Numbered from the stretch's first letter, positions 17,561 to 24,723 are shown. The stretch is DNA of 64,000 nt from Enterococcus saigonensis (GCF_011397115.1 NZ_AP022822.1:62001-126000), one strand, 5' to 3'. The notes: generated by a model from the sequence alone, not told the origin. Made by a program: numbers and translations.

Positions 17561-18775
17561 TTGGAACACACGGAAGAAAAATTGTTTAATAAAGGTTTTA
17601 TCAGTATTACCCTCATTAATTTTGTCGTTTATTTGGTGTATTATTTGCTAGTCGTTATTATGGCGGTAATTGCACAAGATAATTTGCACGCGACCTTGGG
17701 ACAGGCTGGATTAGCAACGGGTATTTATATTTTGGGAACATTAGTCGCCCGTTTGATTATCGGAAAAACATTGGAGCTTTTGGGGCGTAAAGCAGTCCTG
17801 CGTTATGGGGCATTATTTTATTTGGTAACCATGATTGCCTACCTCTACATGCCCACTATTGGCATGATGTATTTGATTCGCCTCTTGAATGGCTTTGCTT
17901 ATGGAACTGTTTCGACCGCGACCAATGCGATTGTGACAGCGTATATTCCAAAATCAAAGTATGGTGAAGGGATTAATTATTACGGACTTTCAACGAGTTT
18001 AGCTGCGGCTATTGGTCCTTTAATTGGGATGGTCTTATTAAATACAACAAACTTTTATTTTATTATTATTTTTTCAATTGTGCTTATTTTACTAACAACA
18101 ATTGCCTGTTTTGCCTTTCCAGTTCAAAATATTGTATTAACACCAGAACACAAAGAACAATTGGCAAAATGGACATTTGATAGTTTTGTAGAGAAGAAAG
18201 TGGTTTTCATTTCCTTTATCGCCTTTTTGATGGGCTTAGCGTATTCAAGTGTTTTGGCATTTTTGTCTTCTTATGCAAAAGCAATTGATTTAGTGGGAGC
18301 CAGTTCATTGTTTTTTGTTATCTATGCGTTAGTGATCACCTTTACCCGTCCGATGTCTGGTAAAATCTTTGACTTGCGTGGGGAAAACTATGTCATGTAC
18401 CCAAGTTATTTATTTTTAACTGGTGGCTTGTTTTTATTAAGCGTTACAAACGCTGGCTGGATGTTGCTGCTGGCAGGGGCATTCATTGGTTTGGGTTACG
18501 GTACATTCATGTCAAATGGTCAGGCAATTTGTTTGAAAGCAAGTGAAGATCATCGCATCGGCATTGCCTTATCTACCTATTTTATCGGCCTTGATCTAGG
18601 ACTTGGCATTGGTCCTTTTATTTTAGGAGAATTGCGAAGTGTATTGTCTTTCCAAGGCCTTTATTTGGTCGCAGGTTTCTTACCAGTAGCCTGTGCCATT
18701 TTGTACGGTATTTTTTACCGTGTGAAATTAAGTGAAAAAGAAAAATCAGAAAATTTAACTTTTGAAGAAGAATAA
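17561..18775 (+). CDS. MFS transporter
   Basis: A 404-residue major facilitator with about twelve membrane segments. The family A-motif region is seen between helices 2 and 3 (RLIIGKTLELLGRKAVLRYG), and a second similar loop (RPMSGKIFDLRGENYV) between helices 8 and 9. It probably exports a drug or metabolite. The start codon is TTG at 17561, set by AGGAGG seven bases upstream. E. faecalis has an MFS gene (ef0082) controlled by the PrfA-like Ers, and the arrangement here is similar, so regulation by the Crp-like protein is likely. The substrate is unknown. Confidence 0.88.
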   Translation: MEHTEEKLFNKGFISITLINFVVYLVYYLLVVIMAVIAQDNLHATLGQAGLATGIYILGTLVARLIIGKTLELLGRKAVLRYGALFYLVTMIAYLYMPTIGMMYLIRLLNGFAYGTVSTATNAIVTAYIPKSKYGEGINYYGLSTSLAAAIGPLIGMVLLNTTNFYFIIIFSIVLILLTTIACFAFPVQNIVLTPEHKEQLAKWTFDSFVEKKVVFISFIAFLMGLAYSSVLAFLSSYAKAIDLVGASSLFFVIYALVITFTRPMSGKIFDLRGENYVMYPSYLFLTGGLFLLSVTNAGWMLLLAGAFIGLGYGTFMSNGQAICLKASEDHRIGIALSTYFIGLDLGLGIGPFILGELRSVLSFQGLYLVAGFLPVACAILYGIFYRVKLSEKEKSENLTFEEE

Positions 18776-18794
18776 ACGATGACGGAGGAAGAAA

Positions 18795-19067
18795 ATGAAT
18801 AACGAACAAATTACTACTTTATTAAAACAAGTATTGGTGAAATTGGAAGAAACGGATCATCGTTTGGATGAAATTAAGGCGCAAGAAGCGCTACAAATAC
18901 AAAATACGGAGAAATATCTTTGTGCCATTCAAGAAGTGATTCAAAACAATAATGTCATGTAGCAAATTCGTGAGATGAGTACCGAGTTATAGATAACACA
19001 ATTAACGGTTGTAACAGAAACGGGACAGCTTAAAGAAATTTCGACTTATTTAAGAAGGCGCTACTGA
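18795..19067 (+). pseudogene. Short coiled-coil ORF with in-frame stops, probably decayed
   Basis: A 55-codon ORF (18795-18962) begins with ATG after GGAGGAAGAAA, 19 bases behind the MFS stop, and encodes a heptad-like charged helix (LLKQVLVKLEETDHRLDEIK). The same frame continues after TAG at 18960 with QIREMSTEL, a second TAG at 18990, then a further 24 codons up to TGA at 19065. The good ribosome site and conserved-looking helical continuation suggest a longer gene broken by two stops. It could also be a genuine 55-residue protein. I do not recognise a family. Confidence 0.4.
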
Positions 19068-19443
19068 AATACCGTTTATTTGTAAAAGAATAGGATAAGT
19101 TTTTGTCACACCACGAATTATAAATAAAGACAGTTGCAAGCTAAGCTGTTTCCTTTTTCGACTTTTAGTTAAAAGAGGAAATTGAAGCTACCCTTGCAAC
19201 TGTTTTTTACTAACTTTTTTGTATGCATTTCCTATAACGGATCATGTCGCTATTTTCCAGTTTAAATATTTTGATCAAGTGATTTCTAATTTGTGAAATA
19301 GTTCTCAAATAAGTCACTTGCTATAAATATTTATCCGTGTGAAGTTCGTGTGTTTATAGTTTTTGTTCAACCAAAAACTAACGTAAATATATCCTAATAA
19401 GTTATGAATATTATTTAGTTATGTATATCTGTACGATATAAGT
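19068..19443. other. Gene-free stretch before the IS element, with two inverted repeats
   Basis: No convincing gene on either strand. ACAGTTGCAAG (19130-19140) pairs with CTTGCAACTGT (19193-19203), with an inner purine/pyrimidine stem (GTTTCCTTTT with AAAAGAGGAAAT) and a following TTTTTT, so 19130-19208 folds into one long imperfect hairpin that may terminate the MFS transcript or be a small RNA. A second repeat, CAAGTGA...TCACTTG, spans 19276-19320. Confidence 0.5.
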
Positions 19444-19451
19444 TGAAAACG
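19444..19451. repeat. Target-site duplication, left copy
   Basis: TGAAAACG immediately before the left end of the IS, identical to 20788-20795. Confidence 0.85.
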
Positions 19452-20787
19452 GAGAGTGTAAAATATTTTGTGTAAATAGAAAAAAGGAAGTCCCTTCTGT
19501 AGAATAGAGTTACCACAACACATTCACAGAAGAGAGGACTTCCCTATGAACGATTTTACTACAGAAATTCTAAAGACTCTAGCGAACAAAGGCGATTTGA
19601 ATGAATTATTCCGTGTCCATTTGGAGAAAGCAGTCAATACGCTTCTCAAAACGGAGTTAACGGCTTTCCTAGATTACGAAAAGTATGATCGCATTGGTTT
19701 TAACACGGGTAATTCTCGTAACGGCTCCTATGACCGTACGGTCAAGACCGAGTATGGGGAACTTCATCTCCAGATTCCGCGCGACCGCAATGGTGAGTTC
19801 AAGCAACAGACTGTTCCTGCTTATAGACGGACGAATGACACGTTAGAGGAGACCGTCATTCACCTCTTCCGAAAAGGTATTACCATGTCGGAAATCGCAG
19901 ACTTGATTGAGAAAATGTATGGGCATTACTACACGCCCCAAACCATGTCCAATATAACAAAATCATTTACAGAAGAGGTAACGGCGTTTAAAGGGCGGGA
20001 GCTTCATGACCGTTATGCTGCTATTTATATGGACGCAACGTATATTCCGTTAAAGCGGAAAACCGTCGCCAAGGAAGCTATTCATATCGCAGTTGGCATT
20101 CGCCCGGACGGATCAAAGGAAGTATTGAGCTATGCGATTGCACCGACTGAATCCATCACGATTTGGGAGGAAATTTTATTGGACCTTCAAGAGCGCGGTT
20201 TGAAAAATGTCCTCCTGTTCATCACGGATGGCTTAAAGGGGATGGTAGGAGCGATTAGTCGGTTCTATCCCAAAGCTCGTTTTCAACATTGTTGTGTACA
20301 CGTTTCCCGTAATATCAGTCACAAAGTGCGTGTCGATGATCGTAAGGAAGTCTGTGATGATTTTAAAATGGTGTATCAAGCCTCATCTAAAGAGGTGGCG
20401 TTGGAAGCACGTGGTGCTTTTGCGGAAAAATGGAAAACCAGCTATCCAAAAGTGGTTGAATCGATTCTTTCGAACGATCACTTGCTCACTTTCTATGATT
20501 TCCCCTTGGCCATACGCAAGAGTATTTATTCTACGAACTTGATTGAATCCTTTAATAAGCAAATCAAGAAATACAGCCACCGCAAGGAACAGTTCCAAAA
20601 CGAAGAGTCGATGGAACGTTTCTTAGTCTCGTCTTTTGATACTTACAACCAAAAATTCCTAGGTCGCAGTCATAAAGGCTTTCAACAGGCCGAAGGCGAA
20701 CTTGAACAAATGCTAAGCCAACTGATTGAGAATTAGAAACAATCTGCAGTAGGGAAGAATCATTTACACAAAATTATTGACGCTCCC
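19452..20787 (+). mobile_element. IS256-family insertion sequence, complete, 1336 bp
   Basis: The ends form imperfect 26-bp inverted repeats: left GAGAGTGTAAAAT... and right (reverse complement) GGGAGCGTCAATA..., both ending in TTTTGTGTAAAT, 21 of 26 identical. A perfect 8-bp duplication (TGAAAACG) flanks them, the size usual for IS256. One intact transposase gene fills the element. The exact duplication implies a recent insertion. It lies 38 bases beyond the stop of the nearer 25-residue peptide gene. Confidence 0.92.
19546..20736 (+). CDS. IS256-family transposase (IS905-like)
   Basis: A 396-residue DDE transposase of the mutator/IS256 family, full length. The catalytic residues are Asp163 (YMDATYIPLK), Asp228 (FITDGLKGM) and Glu334 (NLIESFNKQIK), with the family C/H motif QHCCVH between the second Asp and the Glu. 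The start is ATG at 19546 after AGAGAGGAC. It appears intact and probably active. Base composition is richer in GC than the island next to it. The sequence resembles the IS905 type of lactococci (recollection, not a search). Confidence 0.93.
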   Translation: MNDFTTEILKTLANKGDLNELFRVHLEKAVNTLLKTELTAFLDYEKYDRIGFNTGNSRNGSYDRTVKTEYGELHLQIPRDRNGEFKQQTVPAYRRTNDTLEETVIHLFRKGITMSEIADLIEKMYGHYYTPQTMSNITKSFTEEVTAFKGRELHDRYAAIYMDATYIPLKRKTVAKEAIHIAVGIRPDGSKEVLSYAIAPTESITIWEEILLDLQERGLKNVLLFITDGLKGMVGAISRFYPKARFQHCCVHVSRNISHKVRVDDRKEVCDDFKMVYQASSKEVALEARGAFAEKWKTSYPKVVESILSNDHLLTFYDFPLAIRKSIYSTNLIESFNKQIKKYSHRKEQFQNEESMERFLVSSFDTYNQKFLGRSHKGFQQAEGELEQMLSQLIEN

Positions 20788-20795
20788 TGAAAACG
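20788..20795. repeat. Target-site duplication, right copy
   Basis: TGAAAACG directly after the right end of the IS, identical to 19444-19451. Confidence 0.85.
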
Positions 20796-20825
20796 GGTTA
20801 TTGCTATAAACTTTATGACTTAGAA

Positions 20826-20903
20826 TTATTTAACTACAGAAACTACAACGTAAGTATCGTCATTTTGCTCTTCAACTAGAATTTTTTCTTCAATAATAGA
20901 CAT
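20826..20903 (-). CDS. 25-residue peptide A, candidate RiPP precursor
   Basis: A very short gene on the minus strand with ATG at 20903 and a perfect AAGGAGGTGAG ribosome site in front. The peptide starts MSIIEEKILVEEQN and ends DTYVVVSVVK, so it is acidic with a hydrophobic beta-prone tail and a C-terminal Lys. It has no Cys, so it is not a lanthipeptide or sactipeptide. It is paralogous to peptide B, 29 bases upstream (18 of 25 residues equal), and divergent from E1-like, zincin-like and ABC exporter genes. A role as the modified and exported peptide is inferred from context. I know no named family. Confidence 0.7.
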   Translation of the reverse strand: MSIIEEKILVEEQNDDTYVVVSVVK

Positions 20904-20932
20904 AGCTCTCACCTCCTTATAATAGAAAAGAA

Positions 20933-21010
20933 TTACTTAAATACTGAGACTGCTACATAAGTATCTCCGTTCTGTTCGTCAACAGATGCTTTTTCTTCAA
21001 TTATTAACAT
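20933..21010 (-). CDS. 25-residue peptide B, candidate RiPP precursor
   Basis: Paralogue of peptide A and first gene of the pair, with ATG at 21010 and the site AGGGGGAAT eight bases before it. It starts MLIIEEKASVDEQN and ends DTYVAVSVFK. Against peptide A the constant frame is M-x-IIEEK-xx-V-x-EQN-x-DTYV-x-VSV-x-K. Substitutions are conservative (E/D, V/A, V/F) and the length is identical, which argues for selection on a peptide product and not a chance ORF. The E(E/D)EQN-like acidic patch recalls the Glu-Glu-Asn core used by the ThiF-like PaaA in pantocin A, but this comparison is only suggestive. Confidence 0.7.
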   Translation of the reverse strand: MLIIEEKASVDEQNGDTYVAVSVFK

Positions 21011-21035
21011 AATTACATTCCCCCTTTTCTATTTG

Positions 21036-21086
21036 TTGTGTATATTGTATACTTAAAAAAAGAAAATATCGAATATTTATACACAA
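21036..21086. promoter_or_regulatory. Inverted repeat in the divergent promoter region of the peptide island
   Basis: TTGTGTATA (21036-21044) and TATACACAA (21078-21086) are perfect 9-bp arms separated by 33 bases. They lie between the start of peptide B (minus) and the RRE gene (plus), where both promoters must be. TATACAAT on the minus strand could serve as a -10 box. A shared operator is plausible. Confidence 0.35.
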
Positions 21087-21118
21087 TGTTTTTTCTTTTT
21101 AAAATAAGGAGTGATAAG

Positions 21119-21457
21119 ATGAAGAATGTATTTAGGTTGAAAACAGAACTATATTGGATTCTAAAGGAAGATTATATTGAATTTTTTGGAAAAAATGACG
21201 AGCCTAATAGAAAGCTATGTACAGATGATATCGAAGGGGTATTTGACTTTTTAGAGTATATTTCAGAAGGAAGGACTAACGAGGAAATTGCTAGCTATAA
21301 TTCATTAAGTAACGAAGAAAAAATGAAGATAATTGAATATTTAGAAAAAATAAATATGCAATTTGGATGGAGGATCACTCAATTGGCAGATCCGAAGCAT
21401 TCATTAATTCTATTCCCAATGTTAACTTTCAAGATTATAAAGAAAAAATTGAAATGA
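21119..21457 (+). CDS. RRE/PqqD-like peptide-recognition protein
   Basis: A 112-residue protein. Its first 80 residues resemble the winged-helix RiPP recognition element at the N-terminus of cyclodehydratase-type E1 proteins: strands in VFRLKTELYWILKEDYIEFF, then FDFLEYISEGRTNEEIASYN, the usual helix with G-R-T-xx-EI. ATG at 21119 has AAGGAGTGATAAG. Its stop overlaps the E1 start (ATGA at 21454). In related systems this domain is usually fused to the E1 domain, and reading -1 from an A6 tract (21345-21350) would give such a fusion, so the last 35 residues may be out of frame (see findings). Family assignment is by pattern, moderate. Confidence 0.6.
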   Translation: MKNVFRLKTELYWILKEDYIEFFGKNDEPNRKLCTDDIEGVFDFLEYISEGRTNEEIASYNSLSNEEKMKIIEYLEKINMQFGWRITQLADPKHSLILFPMLTFKIIKKKLK

Positions 21458-21927
21458 CAAATATATTAATTATCGGAGTGGGTACTGCTACTAGTTATGT
21501 ATTAGAAATACTTTCAAAATTGGATATTAAAAAATTCACATTAATTGATGGTGACCAAGTTGAAAAGCGAAATTTAGAGGTCCAAAACTATTCTAATGAT
21601 GACATAGGAAATTATAAAGTTAGAAGTTTGGAAAAAAAATATGGAAGACATATGGAATTAAAGATATTTACCCAATATGTACAGTCTATATATGAATTGG
21701 AATTGTTGGTAGAGCTTAATGACTATGATTATATTATTAATGGGGCAGATCAAATTTCATTGATGATAGGATTAATAGAAGCAAAAATCAAGCAAAAATT
21801 TAACGGGATCTTAATTGAAGGTGGATATGGAGTATTAAATCAAAATATATACATGATTGACAACATTGAGTCAGCCTTGGAAATTCAAAGAAGTTTGAAA
21901 GAATTTTCTTCTGGCAATAAAAGATGA
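21454..21927 (+). CDS. E1/ThiF-like adenylating enzyme, N-terminal part before an in-frame TGA
   Basis: 157 codons starting at the ATGA overlap. The Rossmann nucleotide loop is LIIGVGTATSYVLE. The E1 ATP-binding stretch is LIDGDQVEKRNLEVQN followed by DDIGNYK, so Asp-x-Asp, the NL...Q and the DIG-x-x-K motifs are in place. The usual Arg of NL-x-RQ is replaced (NLEVQ). No CxxC zinc pairs occur. Such enzymes adenylate a carboxylate or amide of a peptide (MccB, PaaA) or a carrier protein (ThiF). The frame is stopped by TGA at 21925-21927 but continues in the same frame with plausible E1 sequence to 22968. Start codon alternatives lie upstream in this frame. Confidence 0.65.
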   Translation: MTNILIIGVGTATSYVLEILSKLDIKKFTLIDGDQVEKRNLEVQNYSNDDIGNYKVRSLEKKYGRHMELKIFTQYVQSIYELELLVELNDYDYIINGADQISLMIGLIEAKIKQKFNGILIEGGYGVLNQNIYMIDNIESALEIQRSLKEFSSGNKR

Positions 21928-22968
21928 ATTGTAGATAATAATGGTTCAATTTTCAATTCTATATTCAGTGCATTCTCCATATCAAAATTGATTTTTGACA
22001 AAATTTTAAGTATTAATGATACTAAAATTGCATTTGGAGATTTTTTACAAAATAGATATTTCATTGGTGGTAAATATGAAAAAATCATGTATGAAGATTT
22101 TTCGGATAGTATTCAAAATAATATGAATTATAAGCGCAAAGTAAATAACAAAACTGAACATTGGATTCCTAAAATTAATAAAAGAAATGTACTTTCCATT
22201 CATCCAAACTACGATGTTACTTCAAGTCTCTCTGCGGTTGAAAAAGAATTTTTATTAAGAAAAGGTAGAAATGATTTTATCCAGATAGCAGAATTTAAAC
22301 AAGAAAAATTAGTTATTAGTAGCTTGTCTCTTACTGAAGACAATGAGCAAAAAATCATAAACAGATTCTTTTCATTTATATTAGAGAATTTTGGAGAAGA
22401 TATACATAATCGTGTGGCTTCAGTTCATAAAAACGGCATAATAACGGAGCAAAGCTTGAATAGAAAGCAACAAAATAAGACGATATTTATTCGAGATCAA
22501 TGGATAATATTTAATACACAATACAGCAGTGACTTTGAACGAATTATAGGAGAAATTCATGAACTGTTACATATAGTATTTTGGGATATAACGAATGATC
22601 CTTATGAACATGAAAGATTCGTAATGGAATGGGAACTAAGATTTTTTGAAGTAAATAACGTGAAAGGAACGATTTCACATGAGTTATGTAAATATTATTT
22701 GAAGACAAAAATGATTTTATTTGTTAAAAATTATGCAATTTCTCACTATGAAAAAGCTGTTATTACGGACACCCTACCAAGATTTCAAATTGATTTTAAT
22801 GATTTGACAAAGTATCGTTTAGATAGTTTTGTTAAGGTTTTAAATCAGCAAATACATTTCGAAAAGCCATTCTATTTATTGAAATATCTCCAATCTTTTG
22901 AACGAAATCAGTATTATTTTGAAAAAATTTTGAATGAAGAACTTTCTTGGGAGGGAAACGATGAATAA
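21928..22968 (+). CDS. C-terminal part of the E1-like protein with HELLH zincin-like domain
   Basis: Same frame as the E1 part, beginning right after the TGA. The first 30 codons (DNNGSIFNSIFSAFSISKLI) look like the E1 helix that follows the catalytic loop, so the natural protein was probably one chain of about 505 residues. Separate translation could begin only from TTG at 21988 or ATG 22087, without a clear ribosome site. Around 22558-22572 the sequence GEIHELLHIVFWD carries HExxH, the zinc motif of metallopeptidases, followed by HERFVMEWELRFFE with possible third ligands. A peptide-cleaving role, for example leader removal, is inference. The stop overlaps the ABC gene start by 8 bases. Confidence 0.6.
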   Translation: MVDNNGSIFNSIFSAFSISKLIFDKILSINDTKIAFGDFLQNRYFIGGKYEKIMYEDFSDSIQNNMNYKRKVNNKTEHWIPKINKRNVLSIHPNYDVTSSLSAVEKEFLLRKGRNDFIQIAEFKQEKLVISSLSLTEDNEQKIINRFFSFILENFGEDIHNRVASVHKNGIITEQSLNRKQQNKTIFIRDQWIIFNTQYSSDFERIIGEIHELLHIVFWDITNDPYEHERFVMEWELRFFEVNNVKGTISHELCKYYLKTKMILFVKNYAISHYEKAVITDTLPRFQIDFNDLTKYRLDSFVKVLNQQIHFEKPFYLLKYLQSFERNQYYFEKILNEELSWEGNDE

Positions 22969-24556
22969 ATATTTGAAAATATATTGGAAGCAAAATCTAA
23001 TATTGACTCTTATAATTACTTTTGGTGCGTGTAGTCAAATATTAGCTGGAGTTATGAATGCCCGGGCATTTAACGCGCTAATATCATTGAATTTAGAAGA
23101 CTTTTTACAATCGATGTTAATTATATTTTCATTGTTGTCTTTTTATATCATATCATTATTAATAAGAATTCCCTATGAGGCAAAAGTAATTCAAATGATG
23201 TCAATAAAAACACGTGAAGACATTACCAAATCTTTTGAAAAAATGACGTATCAAAATTATCATAATTATAAAGCCGGAACCTTTGTTTCATGGTTGACGA
23301 ATGATATTTCAACAATTGAGCAGAATGGTTATACTAACCTATACGCGTTGTTAACTTTAATTATTGAGATGGTCTTAGCCGCAATAGCACTTATGTTCTT
23401 TCATTGGAGTATAATTCTTTTTTCTATTGTCGTTTCTGTGGTGACGATTTTTTTACCTAAGTTGGTACAAAAAAACGTAAATATCGCTATGAGCGCATTA
23501 TCAAAAGAACAAGAAAATTTTGTTATTTCAGTTACAAGTGTAATTAAGGGCTTTGATACACTATTTGCTTATAATTTACTATCAGTCTTAACTCAAAAAG
23601 TTTTAAAAGCATCAGATACTTTAGCAGATAAAAAAATTAAGCAGATGAAATCACTCACGTATAGTGCGATTTTAGGAGCTAGTGGAAATGTAATAGGACA
23701 AGTAGGAGTGCTTATCCTAACGGGTATTCTAGCTTTTCAAAGAGTAGTGTCCATAGGGGCAATAACTGCTACAGAATCGTTAAGCAATAAGATTTTTAAT
23801 GGTTTGGGGAATATTACAAATATTATCGTTGAGATGAAGACGGTACAGCCTATATTTGAAAAATTTGAACAACTTACTGTAGATAATAACCCAAAAGAAT
23901 CTTTTGTAATAAAAAATGAGGAAATAAAAATAGAAATTTTGAATTATAATTATGGAAAATCATTACTTTGGCGAAATTTATCCTATATTTTTAAATCTGG
24001 CGGTAAGTACGCAATAATAGGAGCTAGCGGTAGTGGAAAAACAACACTTCTTAATATATTAAATGGGAAACTTTCAGATTATATGGGTTCTGTGACTGTT
24101 TATGGAAATGAATTGAAGACAGTAAATAACAAACAAATCAGAGATGAAATTATATACTTGGATCAAACACCGTATATGTTTGAGGGGACTATACAAGAAA
24201 ATATTGAATTGGGTCAACCTTTTTTTGATGAGGATTTGTGGACTGCGTTAAAAGATGCTGGGTTAAAAGAATATGTAAAGTCATTACCAGATGGCTTAAA
24301 TACGGATATCGGTGAAGATGGGAGAAATCTTTCAGGAGGACAAAAACAACGATTAGCATTAGCTCGCGGTTTAATCAGAGGCAAGAAAATAGTTCTTCTC
24401 GATGAAGGAACCTCAAGCCTAGATAAGCATAACGCCATAGAAATTGAAAGGAACCTTATAGAGAATCAAGATATTACCCTCATCATGGTTACTCATAATA
24501 TCCGCGAAGGTATTCGAGAAAATCTTACGGGAATTTTAGATTTAAATTCAATGTAG
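22961..24556 (+). CDS. ABC exporter, fused membrane and ATPase domains
   Basis: A 531-residue half-transporter of the peptide/multidrug exporter type. Residues about 1-290 hold five to six membrane segments. The ATPase follows, with Walker A GASGSGKTTLL, Q-loop YLDQTPYMF, signature LSGGQKQRLALARGL, Walker B IVLLDEGTSSLD and the switch His in MVTHNI. There is no C39 peptidase domain, so it would not cut a double-Gly leader itself. ATG at 22961 is chosen because GGGAGGGAAACG lies directly upstream. It overlaps the zincin-coding stop. It is probably the exporter for the small peptide products. The DNA is clearly more AT-rich than the flanking chromosome. Confidence 0.85.
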   Translation: MNKYLKIYWKQNLILTLIITFGACSQILAGVMNARAFNALISLNLEDFLQSMLIIFSLLSFYIISLLIRIPYEAKVIQMMSIKTREDITKSFEKMTYQNYHNYKAGTFVSWLTNDISTIEQNGYTNLYALLTLIIEMVLAAIALMFFHWSIILFSIVVSVVTIFLPKLVQKNVNIAMSALSKEQENFVISVTSVIKGFDTLFAYNLLSVLTQKVLKASDTLADKKIKQMKSLTYSAILGASGNVIGQVGVLILTGILAFQRVVSIGAITATESLSNKIFNGLGNITNIIVEMKTVQPIFEKFEQLTVDNNPKESFVIKNEEIKIEILNYNYGKSLLWRNLSYIFKSGGKYAIIGASGSGKTTLLNILNGKLSDYMGSVTVYGNELKTVNNKQIRDEIIYLDQTPYMFEGTIQENIELGQPFFDEDLWTALKDAGLKEYVKSLPDGLNTDIGEDGRNLSGGQKQRLALARGLIRGKKIVLLDEGTSSLDKHNAIEIERNLIENQDITLIMVTHNIREGIRENLTGILDLNSM

Positions 24557-24640
24557 GTTAAGCTTATGATACCATCTAACCCAATTTATTCGGGCTAATT
24601 TTCTATCAATTTCCTTGTTTACGAGGATTATCTTAACAAA

Positions 24641-24690
24641 AAAACTTTCTAGCAAAGCGGAGTACATTACCCATTTGCTAGAAAGTTTTT
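24641..24690 (+). terminator. Terminator at the end of the peptide island
   Basis: AACTTTCTAGCAAA (24643-24656) pairs perfectly with TTTGCTAGAAAGTT (24674-24687), followed by T residues. Confidence 0.8.
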
Positions 24691-24723
24691 ATTGTTTAAA
24701 CGATTGGCATCTTTTTAGTGGTT

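Noticed and set aside
21925..21927. TGA as a selenocysteine codon in the E1-like protein
   Set aside because: No SECIS-like hairpin was evident just downstream, no Cys is expected at this E1 position, and the family does not use Sec. A nonsense change is simpler.
20826..24556. Standard class I/II bacteriocin or lanthipeptide cluster
   Set aside because: Peptides lack Cys and a double-Gly leader, no LanM/LanB or cyclase is present, the ABC protein has no C39 peptidase, and no immunity protein was recognised.
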